Shown: in pieces, positions 8,078 through 16,979 of the stretch
Layout: each line of letters begins with the position of its first letter
Numbering within the stretch: position 1 is the stretch's first letter
DNA from: Rhodanobacter sp. OK091
GTDB taxonomy: Bacteria > Pseudomonadota > Gammaproteobacteria > Xanthomonadales > Rhodanobacteraceae
DNA length: 64,000 nt
Direction of reading: 5' to 3'
Assembly: GCF_900142825.1 (NCBI RefSeq)
Contig: NZ_FRCH01000002.1
Location: 868,001-932,000, forward strand
Made by a program: the position numbers and the translations under genes
Notes under the pieces: model-generated
What the model was told of the DNA's origin: nothing
Databases searched by the model: none
Seen by the model: the letters and a program-made list of their open reading frames with translations, nothing else

Positions 8078-8623
8078 ATGTCACGAGCTATTGCCCTGAA
8101 GCCGGAACAAGTCCCTGCCGCTTCGCAACCGACCCTCGATGCATTCACCAGGAACATCGGCTTCACCCCGAACATGATGGCGACCTTCGCAGCGAGCCCG
8201 ATCGCGTTCAACGCGTGGGCCACCCTGCTGGGCTCGCTGAGCAAGACACTGGACGTGAAGACGCGTGACAGCATCGGCCTCGCCGTTTCCGAAGTGAATG
8301 GCTGCAATTACTGCCTCACGGTGCACAGCTTCACGGCCGAACACATGGCCAAGCTGCCGGAGGACGAGATCATCCTCGCCCGCCAGGGCCACGCCAACGA
8401 TCCGAAACGCGACGCGGCCGTCCGGTTCGCACGCAAGGTCATCGAGACCCGCGGCAAGGTCGACGACGCCGACGTGAAAGCCGTCCGCGATGCCGGCTAC
8501 ACGGAGGCGAACCTCATCGAGATCATCGCGCTTGTGGCCATGTACTCGCTGACGAACTTCTTCAACAACGTGTTCGATCCCGAGCAGGACTTTCCCGCCG
8601 TCGAGCCGGCCGGCTCGATCTGA
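8078..8623 (+). CDS. Carboxymuconolactone decarboxylase/AhpD-like peroxidase-related protein
   Basis: 181 residues with the AhpD-type active site CNYCLTVH (CxxC followed by His) preceded by SEVNG. This places it among peroxidase-related alkylhydroperoxidase-like proteins, which use the Cys pair to reduce peroxides or serve as thiol relays. The all-helical surroundings (NMMATFAASPIAFNAW, NFFNNVFDPEQDFP) fit the family. It sits second in the redox operon, 49 bases after the nitroreductase. The in vivo substrate is not predictable. Confidence 0.9.
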   Translation: MSRAIALKPEQVPAASQPTLDAFTRNIGFTPNMMATFAASPIAFNAWATLLGSLSKTLDVKTRDSIGLAVSEVNGCNYCLTVHSFTAEHMAKLPEDEIILARQGHANDPKRDAAVRFARKVIETRGKVDDADVKAVRDAGYTEANLIEIIALVAMYSLTNFFNNVFDPEQDFPAVEPAGSI

Positions 8624-8666
8624 GCCGGCCCCAGCGCAACCTCCCGAAGCCATGAGGAGCACCCAC

Positions 8667-9359
8667 ATGCACATTCTCCACATCGACTGCAGTCCGCGCC
8701 GGGAATCGCATAGCCGCGCGCTTTCGGCCGCGATCGTCGAACGGCTTCTGGAGGTTGCCCCCGGAGCCAGCATCCGCCGGCGTGACCTTGGCACCCAACC
8801 GCTGCCGCACGCCGTGGCCGACTATGCGATCGCGCTATCGACGCCGGCCACGCTGGCGGCCCCACCGAAGGGTTCCCTGGATGTCTCCGAAATGCTTATC
8901 CAGGAGCTCGAAGCGGCCGATGCGATCGTCATCGGAACGCCCATGCACAACTACACGATTCCCTCGTCCCTCAAGGCGTGGGTCGACCAGGTCCTGCGCG
9001 TCGGGCGCACGATGAAGTCGACGTCAGCCGGGAAGGTAGGAATGCTGCGGGATCGTCCCGTGTTCATCGGCGTCGCTTCCGGTGGGGTGTTTTCCGGAGA
9101 GCGGGCCAACCAACCCGATTTCCTGACGCCGTACCTGTCGTTGGCGCTCAACTCCATTGGACTGAAGACGCTGCAATTCCTGCCCCTCCAAGCCACGGCC
9201 TTCCTCGACCACGACCAGGCGGCATCGGCGAGGGGGAAAGCGCTCGCGGCGATCGACCTGACGGTCATGGAGGAGCGTCGCAACGGCGGATCCCGGAAGG
9301 CGCACCGCAGGCCTTCTGCAGGCCCGCATCACCCTCTTCCGGCCTTGGCCGGAGCATGA
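8667..9359 (+). CDS. FMN-dependent NADH-azoreductase (AzoR-like)
   Basis: 230 residues in a flavodoxin-like fold. The start at 8667 is chosen because AGGAG lies seven bases upstream; an in-frame ATG five codons earlier lies before this site. The N-terminus has the FMN phosphate-binding loop DCSPRRESHSRALS. IVIGTPMHNYTIPSSLKAWVDQ is the characteristic AzoR segment, and the family-typical GGVF appears as SGGVFSGER. The family reduces azo compounds and quinones by two-electron transfer. It is the third gene in the redox operon. Confidence 0.9.
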   Translation: MHILHIDCSPRRESHSRALSAAIVERLLEVAPGASIRRRDLGTQPLPHAVADYAIALSTPATLAAPPKGSLDVSEMLIQELEAADAIVIGTPMHNYTIPSSLKAWVDQVLRVGRTMKSTSAGKVGMLRDRPVFIGVASGGVFSGERANQPDFLTPYLSLALNSIGLKTLQFLPLQATAFLDHDQAASARGKALAAIDLTVMEERRNGGSRKAHRRPSAGPHHPLPALAGA

Positions 9360-9375
9360 CCGCGAGGTTTTGACG

Positions 9376-9906
9376 ATGTCACGCACAGATACGAAAGCAA
9401 CCGCCGCCGATGGCGGCACGCCGCCCCGGATCGGCAGCAGGATCGCCGACAAATCGGCACCACCCGATGACCGCGCGGTCCGCCAATGGATCGGATCGGC
9501 GGCGTTCGTCCACTGGACCGCATTGCGGCATTGGATCGACGAGTCCTACCCGGCGGTTTTCGAGCCGGACTGGCTCTACGGCGGCAAGAACCGCGGCTGG
9601 TCCTTGCGCTACAAGAAGGCCAAGGCGTTCTGCACCCTGGTGCCGGAATACGGACGGTTTTCGACGGTCGTGGTCCTGGGTCGGGCAGAACGGGAGAAGT
9701 TCGAGGAGCGGCGTTATGCCTGGCGCCCGCCATTGGTGAAGCTCTACGACGAAGCCAAAGCGTACATCGACGGGAAATGGTTGACGGTGACCATCGCATC
9801 GACCGAAGACCTGGATGAGGTGATGGATCTTCTGGCCATGAAGCGGCCGCCACCTTCGCCCGCCCATCCGATACCAAGGACGCCGCGAAAAACATCGGGC
9901 CGATGA
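9376..9906 (+). CDS. DUF3788-family protein
   Basis: 176 residues starting at ATG 9376 with GAGG about nine bases upstream; a TTG two codons earlier is also open. The core W-rich segment (FEPDWLYGGKNRGWSLRYKK, then CTLVPEYGRFSTVVVLG) matches DUF3788, a small YdhG/DUF1801-like domain often found near AraC/GyrI regulators and detoxification genes. Its biochemical function is unknown. It lies 16 bases after the azoreductase and is therefore very likely co-transcribed. Confidence 0.75.
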   Translation: MSRTDTKATAADGGTPPRIGSRIADKSAPPDDRAVRQWIGSAAFVHWTALRHWIDESYPAVFEPDWLYGGKNRGWSLRYKKAKAFCTLVPEYGRFSTVVVLGRAEREKFEERRYAWRPPLVKLYDEAKAYIDGKWLTVTIASTEDLDEVMDLLAMKRPPPSPAHPIPRTPRKTSGR

Positions 9907-9984
9907 CCCGTCGCGCGGGAAATCGAAACGACCTTCACTCCCGCGAACCATCCAGAACCCACCCATATCGAAGAGGTAATTCCC

Positions 9985-10902
9985 ATGAAAGCGATCGTAG
10001 TTACGGACCCGGCGGCAGGTACGGCTGGAATGAAACTGGTGGATCGGCCTGAGTCGAAGGCGGCGATCAACGACGTCGTCGTCGAGGTCTACGCGGCGGG
10101 ATTCGTCAACACCGAACTGGAGTGGCCGTCGACCTGGGCCGACCGGGCTTTTCGTGAACGGACGCCGTCGATCCTCGGCCACGAGCTGGCCGGCGTGGTC
10201 ACCGCGCTCGGCTACGGGACCACCGGGCTCTCTATCGGCCAGCGGGTCGTTGGCCTGTCGGACTGGCATCGCGACGGCACGCTCGCCGAGTACGTCGCCA
10301 TGGAGGCGCGCAACCTCGCGCCGCTACCCGGTGACGTCGACTTCACGGTGGGCGCGAGCCTGCCGATCTCGGGCCTGACCGCGTGGCAGGGTTTGTTCCA
10401 GCATGGCCGTCTTCAGGCGGGCCAGAGCGTCCTCGCGCACGGCGCGGCCGGCGCCGTCGGTTCGATCGTGACGCAGCTCGCGCGGGAAGCTGGCGCTTAT
10501 GTCATTGGCACCGGGCGCGCCGCCGACCGTCAGAGGGCCCTCGACTTCGGCGCCCATGAATTCATCGAACTCGGCAGCGACCGGCTGGAAGACGTCGGCG
10601 GCGTCGACCTGGTGTTCGACGTCATCGGCGGCGATATACAGAAGCGGTCCGCCAGGCTCGTCCGGGCCGGGGGAACGCTCGTGACCGTCGTCGGACCGAC
10701 GGATGTTCGCCCCGCCGACGGCCGCACCATCGATTTCGTCGTCGAGGCCGATCGGGTCCAACTGTCCGAGATCGTTCAGCGGGTGCGGGACGGAAGGCTG
10801 CGGACGAACATCGGCAAGGTGTCATCGCTCGACGACGCCATCGCAACCTTCCGTTCGACCGAGCGACGCACGGGAAAGACGGTCATTCGCGTTCGCCCAT
10901 GA
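9985..10902 (+). CDS. Zinc-independent MDR oxidoreductase (quinone-oxidoreductase-like)
   Basis: 305 residues in the medium-chain dehydrogenase fold. An N-terminal GroES-like domain (ILGHELAGVVTALG) is followed by the nucleotide-binding motif AHGAAGAVGSIVTQLAREAGA and the NADP-binding domain, ending TGKTVIRVRP. The structural-zinc Cys cluster is absent, as in quinone oxidoreductases. It closes the redox operon; a hairpin terminator lies about 190 bases downstream. A diverged remnant of a related gene lies at 13769-14077. Confidence 0.9.
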   Translation: MKAIVVTDPAAGTAGMKLVDRPESKAAINDVVVEVYAAGFVNTELEWPSTWADRAFRERTPSILGHELAGVVTALGYGTTGLSIGQRVVGLSDWHRDGTLAEYVAMEARNLAPLPGDVDFTVGASLPISGLTAWQGLFQHGRLQAGQSVLAHGAAGAVGSIVTQLAREAGAYVIGTGRAADRQRALDFGAHEFIELGSDRLEDVGGVDLVFDVIGGDIQKRSARLVRAGGTLVTVVGPTDVRPADGRTIDFVVEADRVQLSEIVQRVRDGRLRTNIGKVSSLDDAIATFRSTERRTGKTVIRVRP

Positions 10903-11402
10903 GGCGCGCGACGCCGAGGCCTTCACTCGTCCAGCAGGGCGCTGCAAGCAGGAGGGCGCCGCTGCAGATCGAATCGTAACGGCGTGCCCGCCTCACATGC
11001 GCGGTCAAGCAGCGCATGAGAGATGCCGGAGGATCGAGGTCGGGCACCTACCTACCTCCGGACCGAGTAGGTCGGTTCTTTGTAGCCGGGTCGGGGTGCC
11101 TCACACCCCGGTCCATTCTTTTTATTCTTGGGGCGCGCATGCGAACGCGCAGCGCCGCCATTGCGGGCCTGACCCGCAAAGTCCGCTCTGGGTCGGTTTC
11201 TATGGGTCGACGCCGGCCTTCGGCTGTTGATACCGGTCGGCGGTCTGGTCAGATTCGGTCTGTCGCGCCACGCAATCACACCGGTGCACGCACCTACCCT
11301 CAATAACTTGACCTAACCACCCTACTCTAGGGCCCGCCTTCGGCCGATAGGAGATCTGTATTTGGAACCCTTGAGCAGATGCCGCGCTTTGGCGGTTCAA
11401 CT
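10903..11402. other. Intergenic region with terminator and dispersed-repeat-like sequence
   Basis: About 500 bases without a gene. It contains the terminator at 11089-11130. A stretch at about 11135-11225 translates in several frames to junk-like peptides (for example RHCGPDPQSP) of the kind I recall from dispersed intergenic repeats in related genomes. A motif CCTACCCTC-A-ATAAC at 11293-11307 recurs with one change at 15502-15516. Confidence 0.45.
11089..11130 (+). terminator. Intrinsic terminator of the redox operon
   Basis: CGGGGTG (11092-11098), a five-base loop and CACCCCG (11104-11110), extended by flanking G/C pairs, then a T-rich run ATTCTTTTTATTCTT. This is a good rho-independent terminator on the plus strand. 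Confidence 0.7.
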
Positions 11403-12248
11403 CTAAGGTTGCCGATGCACGACCTGCTCAGCATGGCGCAGCCACACCGTTGGAGACTTTCCTACCGAGGTCTTGAACGCGCGCAGAAAACCGGCTTGGC
11501 TAGCGTAGCCTACGCTCTCGGCGACATGTTTAAGTGGGGTGCCTCGAAGAAGTAATGCCTGGGCCGTGGATATCCGCCAGGTCGTCAGGTAGTCCCCAGG
11601 CGTCTGCCCCATTTCCCGCTTAAAAGTCGCTGCGAAGCTGCTGCGGGACATTGCCGCCAAGCCAGCCAATTCCTCCAGTGGCCAGCTGTTTGCAGGCTCG
11701 GCGTGCATGGCGCTGATAGCCCGACTGAGTTGCGGGTGAGCTAAACCTCGAAGCAGACCAACATCCCCCGAGCCACGCGTGATCGTGGCACGCAGCAACT
11801 GGATAAGTACCAGCTCGAACAATCGATTGAGCACTTCCTGGCGCCCAGGGGCTTCGAAAAAAGCCTCCGCGAACAGAATCTCAAGAAGCGGCTGTAGGGA
11901 TTGCAGTTCTTCGAGTTCACACATGAAGCGAGACGGAAGAGCCAACGCAATCGGATTAAATGATTTGTGCTCGAAGTCCACCGAAGCACACGCCAAGTCC
12001 GCACCGGATTGATCGACGTCGATCCATTGTGTCAGCGGGCGCGGATAGAACACGAGCGTCGGTTTCGTCAGCGTCGTGATAAAGCCTGTGCTGTCGCGCA
12101 AATTCGCGGTGCCTGACCGCAATAAGTGCAAAAAGCCGGCATCTTCCGATTGATCAAAGGTGGCATGGCCGCAGAGTCGTCCCGTGTAAAAGACCCGGGC
12201 TCGGACATTGAAGTAACTCAAGATCGGAGAAAGGAGGTCGGCTGACAT
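11403..12248 (-). CDS. AraC-family regulator with cupin_6 domain
   Basis: 281 residues. The N-terminal half is a cupin_6-like sensor (RVFYTGRLCGHATFDQ, LVFYPRPLTQWID). The C-terminal half carries both AraC HTH units (LEELAGLAAMSRSSFAATFK and LKHVAESVGYASQAGFLRAF). It is related in layout to the regulator at 6151-7107 but clearly diverged. It is divergent from the ferritin-like/cytochrome pair, with a 372-bp gap, so that pair is the most likely target; its own operon partner could also lie elsewhere. Confidence 0.9.
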   Translation of the reverse strand: MSADLLSPILSYFNVRARVFYTGRLCGHATFDQSEDAGFLHLLRSGTANLRDSTGFITTLTKPTLVFYPRPLTQWIDVDQSGADLACASVDFEHKSFNPIALALPSRFMCELEELQSLQPLLEILFAEAFFEAPGRQEVLNRLFELVLIQLLRATITRGSGDVGLLRGLAHPQLSRAISAMHAEPANSWPLEELAGLAAMSRSSFAATFKREMGQTPGDYLTTWRISTAQALLLRGTPLKHVAESVGYASQAGFLRAFKTSVGKSPTVWLRHAEQVVHRQP

Positions 12249-12620
12249 TCTGGACGATACGCAAGTTAATTTGGACTAATGAATAACTGCAGTCCAAGAC
12301 TAGAGCCTAACATCGCCCGTGGCAATCCACTCAACGTGTCAACGGGAGACGTATCCATGAACTGAATTGCACCGCTCGATGCCGCGTCTCCGGAGGTCCA
12401 ATCATCGCGGATATCACGTCCATGACGGCCTGCGAATTCCCTACCAATCTCGCATGGCCTGACATCGACTTCCCGATCGTCTCCGGGCATACCAAAAATT
12501 TGCATTCTTGGTTCGTTAGTGCTTTGCCAAGACGGGTCGAACATGGTCGCGAAGACTAGGGGCCCGACTGAAGAGTAAGACGCGATGTGACCTAAATCTT
12601 GTAGCTGAGAGGAACGAATC
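12249..12620. other. Divergent intergenic region
   Basis: 372 bases between the AraC regulator and the Tat ferritin-like gene. It must hold both promoters. A GAGAGGA ribosome-binding site ends it at about 12607-12613. I could not find a convincing dyad or a direct-repeat AraC site. Confidence 0.4.
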
Positions 12621-13202
12621 ATGACTTCACTTATCGAAAAAACTATCGATCGCCGCGGGTTCCTGAGGATGAGTAGCGGTGTCGCCCTTTCCGCCGGAGC
12701 TCTGGCATTGCTTGGCGGCCATAGTGCCCTAGCGGCGGCGCTTCCCGCAGTTGCGGCCCACGACATCGGCATCCTCAATGTCGAGGTAGCGCTTGAGTAC
12801 GAAGGAATCGCTGCCTACGGCATTGCACTGAAAAGCGGGTTGCTCAAGGGCGACACGATCAAGGTAGCCACCAAGTTCCAGGGCGACCACAAGCAACATA
12901 ACAATCTGTTGATCTCCACCATTCGCAAGCTGGGTGGCGAGCCGGTCATGGAGAAGACAGAGTCTGAGTACGCCAAGGCTCTCAGCGTAGACAAGCTAAA
13001 GAATCAATCGGACGTCCTGATGTTGGCGTTGACTCTTGAGCTGGGCGCGGCGAACGCCTATTTGGGAGTGATTCCGGCGTTCAAAGATCCTCAGCTGGCG
13101 CGGATTGCGGCGCGCATCGCAGCTGACGAAGCCACCCACTGGGCCACGTTGAATGCGGCGCTGGGAAAGCCCTTCATGCCTGCCCTCGGATTCGGGGCGT
13201 AG
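12621..13202 (+). CDS. Tat-exported ferritin-like domain protein
   Basis: 193 residues. A twin-arginine signal is clear: DRRGFLRMS at residues 10-18, a hydrophobic core and an ALA-type cleavage site near residue 40. The mature part is a four-helix ferritin-like domain of the Ferritin_2 type. Candidate metal ligands are the Glu residues in EVALEYEG, DHKQHNN, LELGAANAY and ADEATHW. Export after folding fits a metal-bearing protein. The following gene is a c-type cytochrome, so the two may work together in periplasmic redox; that link is inferred only from adjacency. Confidence 0.85.
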   Translation: MTSLIEKTIDRRGFLRMSSGVALSAGALALLGGHSALAAALPAVAAHDIGILNVEVALEYEGIAAYGIALKSGLLKGDTIKVATKFQGDHKQHNNLLISTIRKLGGEPVMEKTESEYAKALSVDKLKNQSDVLMLALTLELGAANAYLGVIPAFKDPQLARIAARIAADEATHWATLNAALGKPFMPALGFGA

Positions 13203-13269
13203 ATGAAAAAATGGGCTGGTCTCACCGGCCCATTTCTTCCTCGATGTGGAGATGAGAGTGGAAAATTTA

Positions 13270-13653
13270 ATGACTACCGCTTGGATGAGTATCGGCCTTG
13301 CCCTAATGGCAAGCTTCTCTGTTAACGCGTCCGAGTGGAATGGTGATGCCGTGCGCGGCAAACAACTTTATGATTCGCGCTGTGCAGCCTGCCACTCTGT
13401 AGATACCAATCGCACAGGCCCAGCTCACCGCGGGGTTTTCGGACGTCGCGCCGGGACTGCTCCGGGCTACGAGTACAGCCCCGCGCTCAAAGCAAGCGAC
13501 CTGGTGTGGACGCAGCGCAATCTCGACCGCTGGCTAACCGACCCGGAGTCAGTGGTCCCGGGGCAAAAAATGGGCTACTCCGTACCGGATGCGCAAGATC
13601 GGAGCGATCTGATCGCCTACTTAATGAGTATTTCTCAGTCGCTCCCGAAGTAA
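13270..13653 (+). CDS. Periplasmic class I c-type cytochrome
   Basis: 127 residues from ATG 13270; GTG 13246 and ATG 13252 are alternative starts with poorer ribosome-binding sites. The signal peptide MTTAWMSIGLALMASFSVNA is followed by the mature protein. The heme site is CAACH, and the Met ligand is likely in PGQKMGY. The overall pattern (GKQLYDSRCAACHS ... DRSDLIAYLMS) is that of mono-heme cytochrome c/c552-like electron carriers. It follows the ferritin-like gene by 67 bases in the same direction. Confidence 0.85.
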   Translation: MTTAWMSIGLALMASFSVNASEWNGDAVRGKQLYDSRCAACHSVDTNRTGPAHRGVFGRRAGTAPGYEYSPALKASDLVWTQRNLDRWLTDPESVVPGQKMGYSVPDAQDRSDLIAYLMSISQSLPK

Positions 13654-13768
13654 GGTGCGCCGACTCGTTCCTCAGTACGCGATGATGGACTGCAGGCGAG
13701 AGCGCTTCTGGTGATGCGGGTGAAGTGATGATCCGCCCCAGGCCTTCAGGCCGACAGAGCTCACGACA

Positions 13769-14077
13769 TCACTCCACGGTCGCGATATGGCCGATGTTGG
13801 TCCGCAGCCGTCCGTCGCGCACCCGTTGGACGATCTCGCTCAATTGGCCGCGATCGGACTCGACGACAAAGTCGACTACCGAGCCGTTGGTTGGGCGCGC
13901 TTCGGACGGCCCAACGACGGACACCAGTATTCCGCCGGCTCGGACTAAGCGCGCGGACCGTTTCCCGATGTGTCCGCCGATGACGTCGAACACCAGGTCG
14001 ACGCCACCGACGTCTTCAAGCCCGTCGTTGTCCCGCACACACCTGCCCTGAGGCGACGGTGGCCCGGTTGTTCTCAA
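13769..14077 (-). pseudogene. C-terminal fragment of an MDR oxidoreductase
   Basis: The frame encodes about 80 residues clearly homologous to the C-terminal part of the intact MDR gene at 9985-10902: DVGGVDLVFDVIGG, KRSARLVRAGG and LSEIVQRVRDGRLRTNIG are shared. Both the N-terminal GroES-like domain and the final ~25 residues are missing. By eye the DNA is roughly three-quarters identical, so this is an old remnant and not a fresh duplication. It lies on the opposite strand and directly against the RidA gene. Confidence 0.75.
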
Positions 14078-14472
14078 CCATCGATGACCGCAACCGCATC
14101 GACCTCAATCAGATAGTCCGGGGATAGAGTCGCGACCCCCACCAGCGTATCGACCGGCTTGTGATCCCCGAACAGCGTCACCCGGGCCGCTTCAATGATC
14201 GGCAAGTGTTCGTCACGCCTGTAGTCGACGACGTAGATCGTAATTTTGGCTACGTGTTTGGGTGCAGCTCCGGCGGCCGCCAGGGCTCGGCCGAGGTTGG
14301 CGAACACTTGGCGCGCCTGCGCCGCCAAATCACCTCGGCCAACGAGTTTGCCGTTGATGTCTTCGGGTTCCTGGCCGGCGACGAACACCAACCTGGTACC
14401 CGTCGCGACGACGACTTGTGTGTACGTTTGCGGAGTGGGCAGATCTCCGGGATTGATGCATTGGAGCGTCAT
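14074..14472 (-). CDS. RidA-family (YjgF/UK114) protein
   Basis: 132 residues, starting at ATG 14472 with AAGG upstream. The RidA fold is visible: LVFVAGQEPEDINGKLVGRGD, then QARQVFANLGRALAAAGA, VAKITIYVVD and the family-typical end ATLSPDYLIEVDAVAVI. The catalytic Arg of true imine deaminases (in the RxxV position near the C-terminus) is not evident; the position reads ATLSPDY. It may therefore belong to a non-Rid1 subgroup of unknown substrate. It abuts the MDR fragment. Confidence 0.85.
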   Translation of the reverse strand: MTLQCINPGDLPTPQTYTQVVVATGTRLVFVAGQEPEDINGKLVGRGDLAAQARQVFANLGRALAAAGAAPKHVAKITIYVVDYRRDEHLPIIEAARVTLFGDHKPVDTLVGVATLSPDYLIEVDAVAVIDG

Positions 14473-14707
14473 GGTTTGCGACCTTCTATGCGATTGACGG
14501 CTGTCTGTGTTGCCAGCTTGAGCTGCTAGCCACCAGCATAAGGCCATCATCGTACATGGCGCACTTGTTTGGCTGTCGATTGCGGCCAAGCGAGCCAGCA
14601 ACCTTTCGCTTCATTTCTTCCAGCTGCCTGTCGAATTCTGGTTGGGTCATTCGTCGACGCTATGAAGACCACCCCAGGAAAAAAAGCCATGCAAAAGGCG
14701 AACTGAC

Positions 14708-15448
14708 ATGAAACTCCTTCTAACCTCGGGTGGCATCACCAACCCAAGCATCCACGACGCGCTAATCGAACTACTCGGCAAGCCGATTGCCGAATCCAAC
14801 GCCATCTTCATTCCTACCGCCATGTATTCCTACCCACGCCATGCCGCCATGGCGTGGCGGGCATTCGGTGGAAAAGCGCGCAGCCCTTTGTGCGAACTGG
14901 GCTGGAAGTCTCTGGAAGTTCTTGAGCTCACGGCACTTCCCACTATCGACGAAAAAGACTGGATCCCCATGGTGGAGGGGACGGATGCCCTGTTGGTGTG
15001 GGGTGGCGATCCGGTCTATCTCGCCTACTGGATGCGTCAGTCGGGTTTAGCCGACCTTCTACCATCACTCCGTAGCCAGCTCGTTTACGTGGGGGTGAGC
15101 GCAGGGAGCATGGCGGCGTCTTCAACATTGGGGGAAAACTACACCGGAGCTCCAAGTGGCTATCACGACACACTGACCTCGGAGGCTTTCTCGTTCGCCA
15201 CCGCAGAAGGTGAAGTCGCTAGCCGTCTGGTCACCGCTCACGGCGTGGGACTGGTCGACTTTGCGTTGATTCCGCATCTTGATAACGAGAATCACCCGGA
15301 TGCTTCGTTGGCTAACGCTGAAAAATGGGCTGCCAAAATACCGGCACCGGTCTATGCCATCGATGATCAAACCGCCATCGCCGTGACGGATGGTGAAATC
15401 CGCGTCGTTTCCGAAGGGCATTGGCGATTGTTTTCTTCCAACACATAA
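14708..15448 (+). CDS. Peptidase E / S51-family type 1 glutamine amidotransferase-like protein
   Basis: 246 residues. The motif YVGVSAGSMA contains the nucleophile Ser of the S51 family, and ALLVWGGDPVYLAYW is the preceding conserved strand. The N-terminus KLLLTSGGITN also matches. S51 members include dipeptidase E, specific for Asp-X dipeptides, and cyanophycinase; the 246-aa length without a signal peptide fits a cytoplasmic peptidase E-like enzyme. It is a single gene; the eCIS operon ends convergently downstream. Confidence 0.85.
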   Translation: MKLLLTSGGITNPSIHDALIELLGKPIAESNAIFIPTAMYSYPRHAAMAWRAFGGKARSPLCELGWKSLEVLELTALPTIDEKDWIPMVEGTDALLVWGGDPVYLAYWMRQSGLADLLPSLRSQLVYVGVSAGSMAASSTLGENYTGAPSGYHDTLTSEAFSFATAEGEVASRLVTAHGVGLVDFALIPHLDNENHPDASLANAEKWAAKIPAPVYAIDDQTAIAVTDGEIRVVSEGHWRLFSSNT

Positions 15449-15499
15449 CTTTCGGATTCACGCATTTCTTTTGCCGCTTCGGGTCGAAAGCGAACGTTC

Positions 15500-15539
15500 G
15501 CCCTACCCTCGATAACACTCACTAATCGCTGCGTAGGGC
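15500..15539. repeat. Stem-loop element GCCCTAC / GTAGGGC
   Basis: Seven-base inverted arms at 15500-15506 and 15533-15539, enclosing the motif CCTACCCTCGATAAC that also occurs (one mismatch) at 11293-11307. It lies between peptidase E and the end of the eCIS operon. It could be a 3'-end structure or a dispersed repeat. Confidence 0.35.
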
Positions 15540-15611
15540 ACACCTCCGATGGAGCCGCGTGTCGCTCATGTTAACCAAGGCAACCGCGCGGCCTGGCGTA
15601 TGGGTAAGGAA

Positions 15612-15648
15612 GTAGGCGTGGCTGGTCACCTATAAGGCCACTGCCTAC
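15612..15648 (-). terminator. Probable terminator of the eCIS operon
   Basis: GTAGGCGTGGC (15612-15622) pairs with GCCACTGCCTAC (15637-15648) with one bulge. On the minus strand the stem begins at the AAA+ ATPase stop codon and is followed by a pyrimidine-rich run. It is the only strong hairpin at the end of the operon. Confidence 0.5.
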
Positions 15649-16970
15649 ATGACTTTTCCTTCTTTTACGTACTCGCGCTTGATCGCTGTTTCCAGACTTT
15701 TCAGATCGACTTGCATGCTCTGGTTTGCCAGTGCCTCGATCGCGCAGAAGTGCGTGACGTTGAGGATATTCGCACCGGTCAGCTCGTGCCGCGCGGCGAT
15801 GCGCCGCCAGTCCACGTCGCTCGCCAGGGCGATCTGCGTTGGGAAAATGCGGCGCCAGATCTCGTAGCGCTCTTCCTGCTGCGGTATCGGGAACGGGATG
15901 ATCGCCTGCAGGCGGCGCACGAAGGCATCGTCGATATTGGCACGTTGATTCGAAGCCAGGATCACCAGGCCGTTGTAACCCTCGATCCGCTGCAGCAGAT
16001 AAGCCACTTCCTGGTTGGCGTACTTGTCGTGCGCGTCGCGCACGTCGGTGCGCTTGGAGAACAGCGCATCGGCCTCGTCGAAGAACAGGATCCAGTTCTT
16101 GTTCTCGGCCTTGTCGAACAGGCGCGACAGGTTCTTCTCGGTCTCGCCGATGTACTTGGACACCACCCGCGACAGGTCCACGCGGAACACATCTTTGCCG
16201 GTGTGCTTGCCCAGCAGCGTCGCTGTCAGCGTCTTGCCGGTACCCGGCGGGCCGTAGAAGAGCGCGCGGTAGCCGGGCTTGACGCGCTTGCGCATGCCCC
16301 AGTCGCTCATCAAGGTGTCGTTGTGCTTGACCCAGTGCTCGAGCTCGCGGATCTGCGCGCGGGTCATCGGGTTGAGCACTAGGTCGTCCCAGTCCATCGA
16401 TGTCTCGATGTGCTCGGCGGGAAAGTCGATGCTGAAGGCGGGGCGGCCGATCTTGCCGGTGACGATTTCCTCGATGATCTCGGGGTTGACGATCAGGCGG
16501 CCGCTCATCAACGGCTCGCCTTCGCGCACGGGTTCGAGCCAGAGGATGCGGTGGCGCATGAACCAATGGCCGTTGCCGAACATGCACTGAAGCTGGAATC
16601 GCTGTTCCAGCTCACTCCCCGAGAACAGGAACTGCGCCGTCTCGCCGGTCGGCAGCATGCCGCGATGGCTGGCCAGCCTGACGCCGCCCATTTCGGGAAA
16701 GTCGCCGCCGGCGGGAACGCAATCGCCGACGATGGTATCGAGCAGGTTCGGTTGCACATGGGGCAGCAAGCCGAGCATCAGGATGCCTAGCTCCTCCGCC
16801 GACGGCCGATGGCTTTCCAGAATCCGCGCGAGCCAGGAGTCGTCCTCCAGGTACTCGAAGGAATCCGGCACCGGCGCGGAGGTCTGGCCGAAATGCTCGC
16901 CGAGCCGCGCACGGACCACGTTGGCCAGCCATTGCACGGCGAGTTCCAGATTGACCGTATGCTGATTCAC
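15645..16970 (-). CDS. eCIS AAA+ ATPase (Afp15-like)
   Basis: 441 residues. The first ~200 form a variable, non-AAA domain. The AAA+ module has Walker A GPPGTGKT (residues 240-247), Walker B ILFFDEAD (294-301), a second region of homology with arginines in NIDDAFVRRLQ, and an FtsH/spastin-like lid. Such ATPases are a hallmark of Afp/PVC-type loci and are thought to aid particle assembly or cargo loading. It is the last gene of the operon, nine bases after the YbjN-like gene and two genes after the DUF4157 cargo. Confidence 0.92.
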   Translation of the reverse strand: MNQHTVNLELAVQWLANVVRARLGEHFGQTSAPVPDSFEYLEDDSWLARILESHRPSAEELGILMLGLLPHVQPNLLDTIVGDCVPAGGDFPEMGGVRLASHRGMLPTGETAQFLFSGSELEQRFQLQCMFGNGHWFMRHRILWLEPVREGEPLMSGRLIVNPEIIEEIVTGKIGRPAFSIDFPAEHIETSMDWDDLVLNPMTRAQIRELEHWVKHNDTLMSDWGMRKRVKPGYRALFYGPPGTGKTLTATLLGKHTGKDVFRVDLSRVVSKYIGETEKNLSRLFDKAENKNWILFFDEADALFSKRTDVRDAHDKYANQEVAYLLQRIEGYNGLVILASNQRANIDDAFVRRLQAIIPFPIPQQEERYEIWRRIFPTQIALASDVDWRRIAARHELTGANILNVTHFCAIEALANQSMQVDLKSLETAIKREYVKEGKVM

Positions 16971-16979
16971 GCAAACCTC

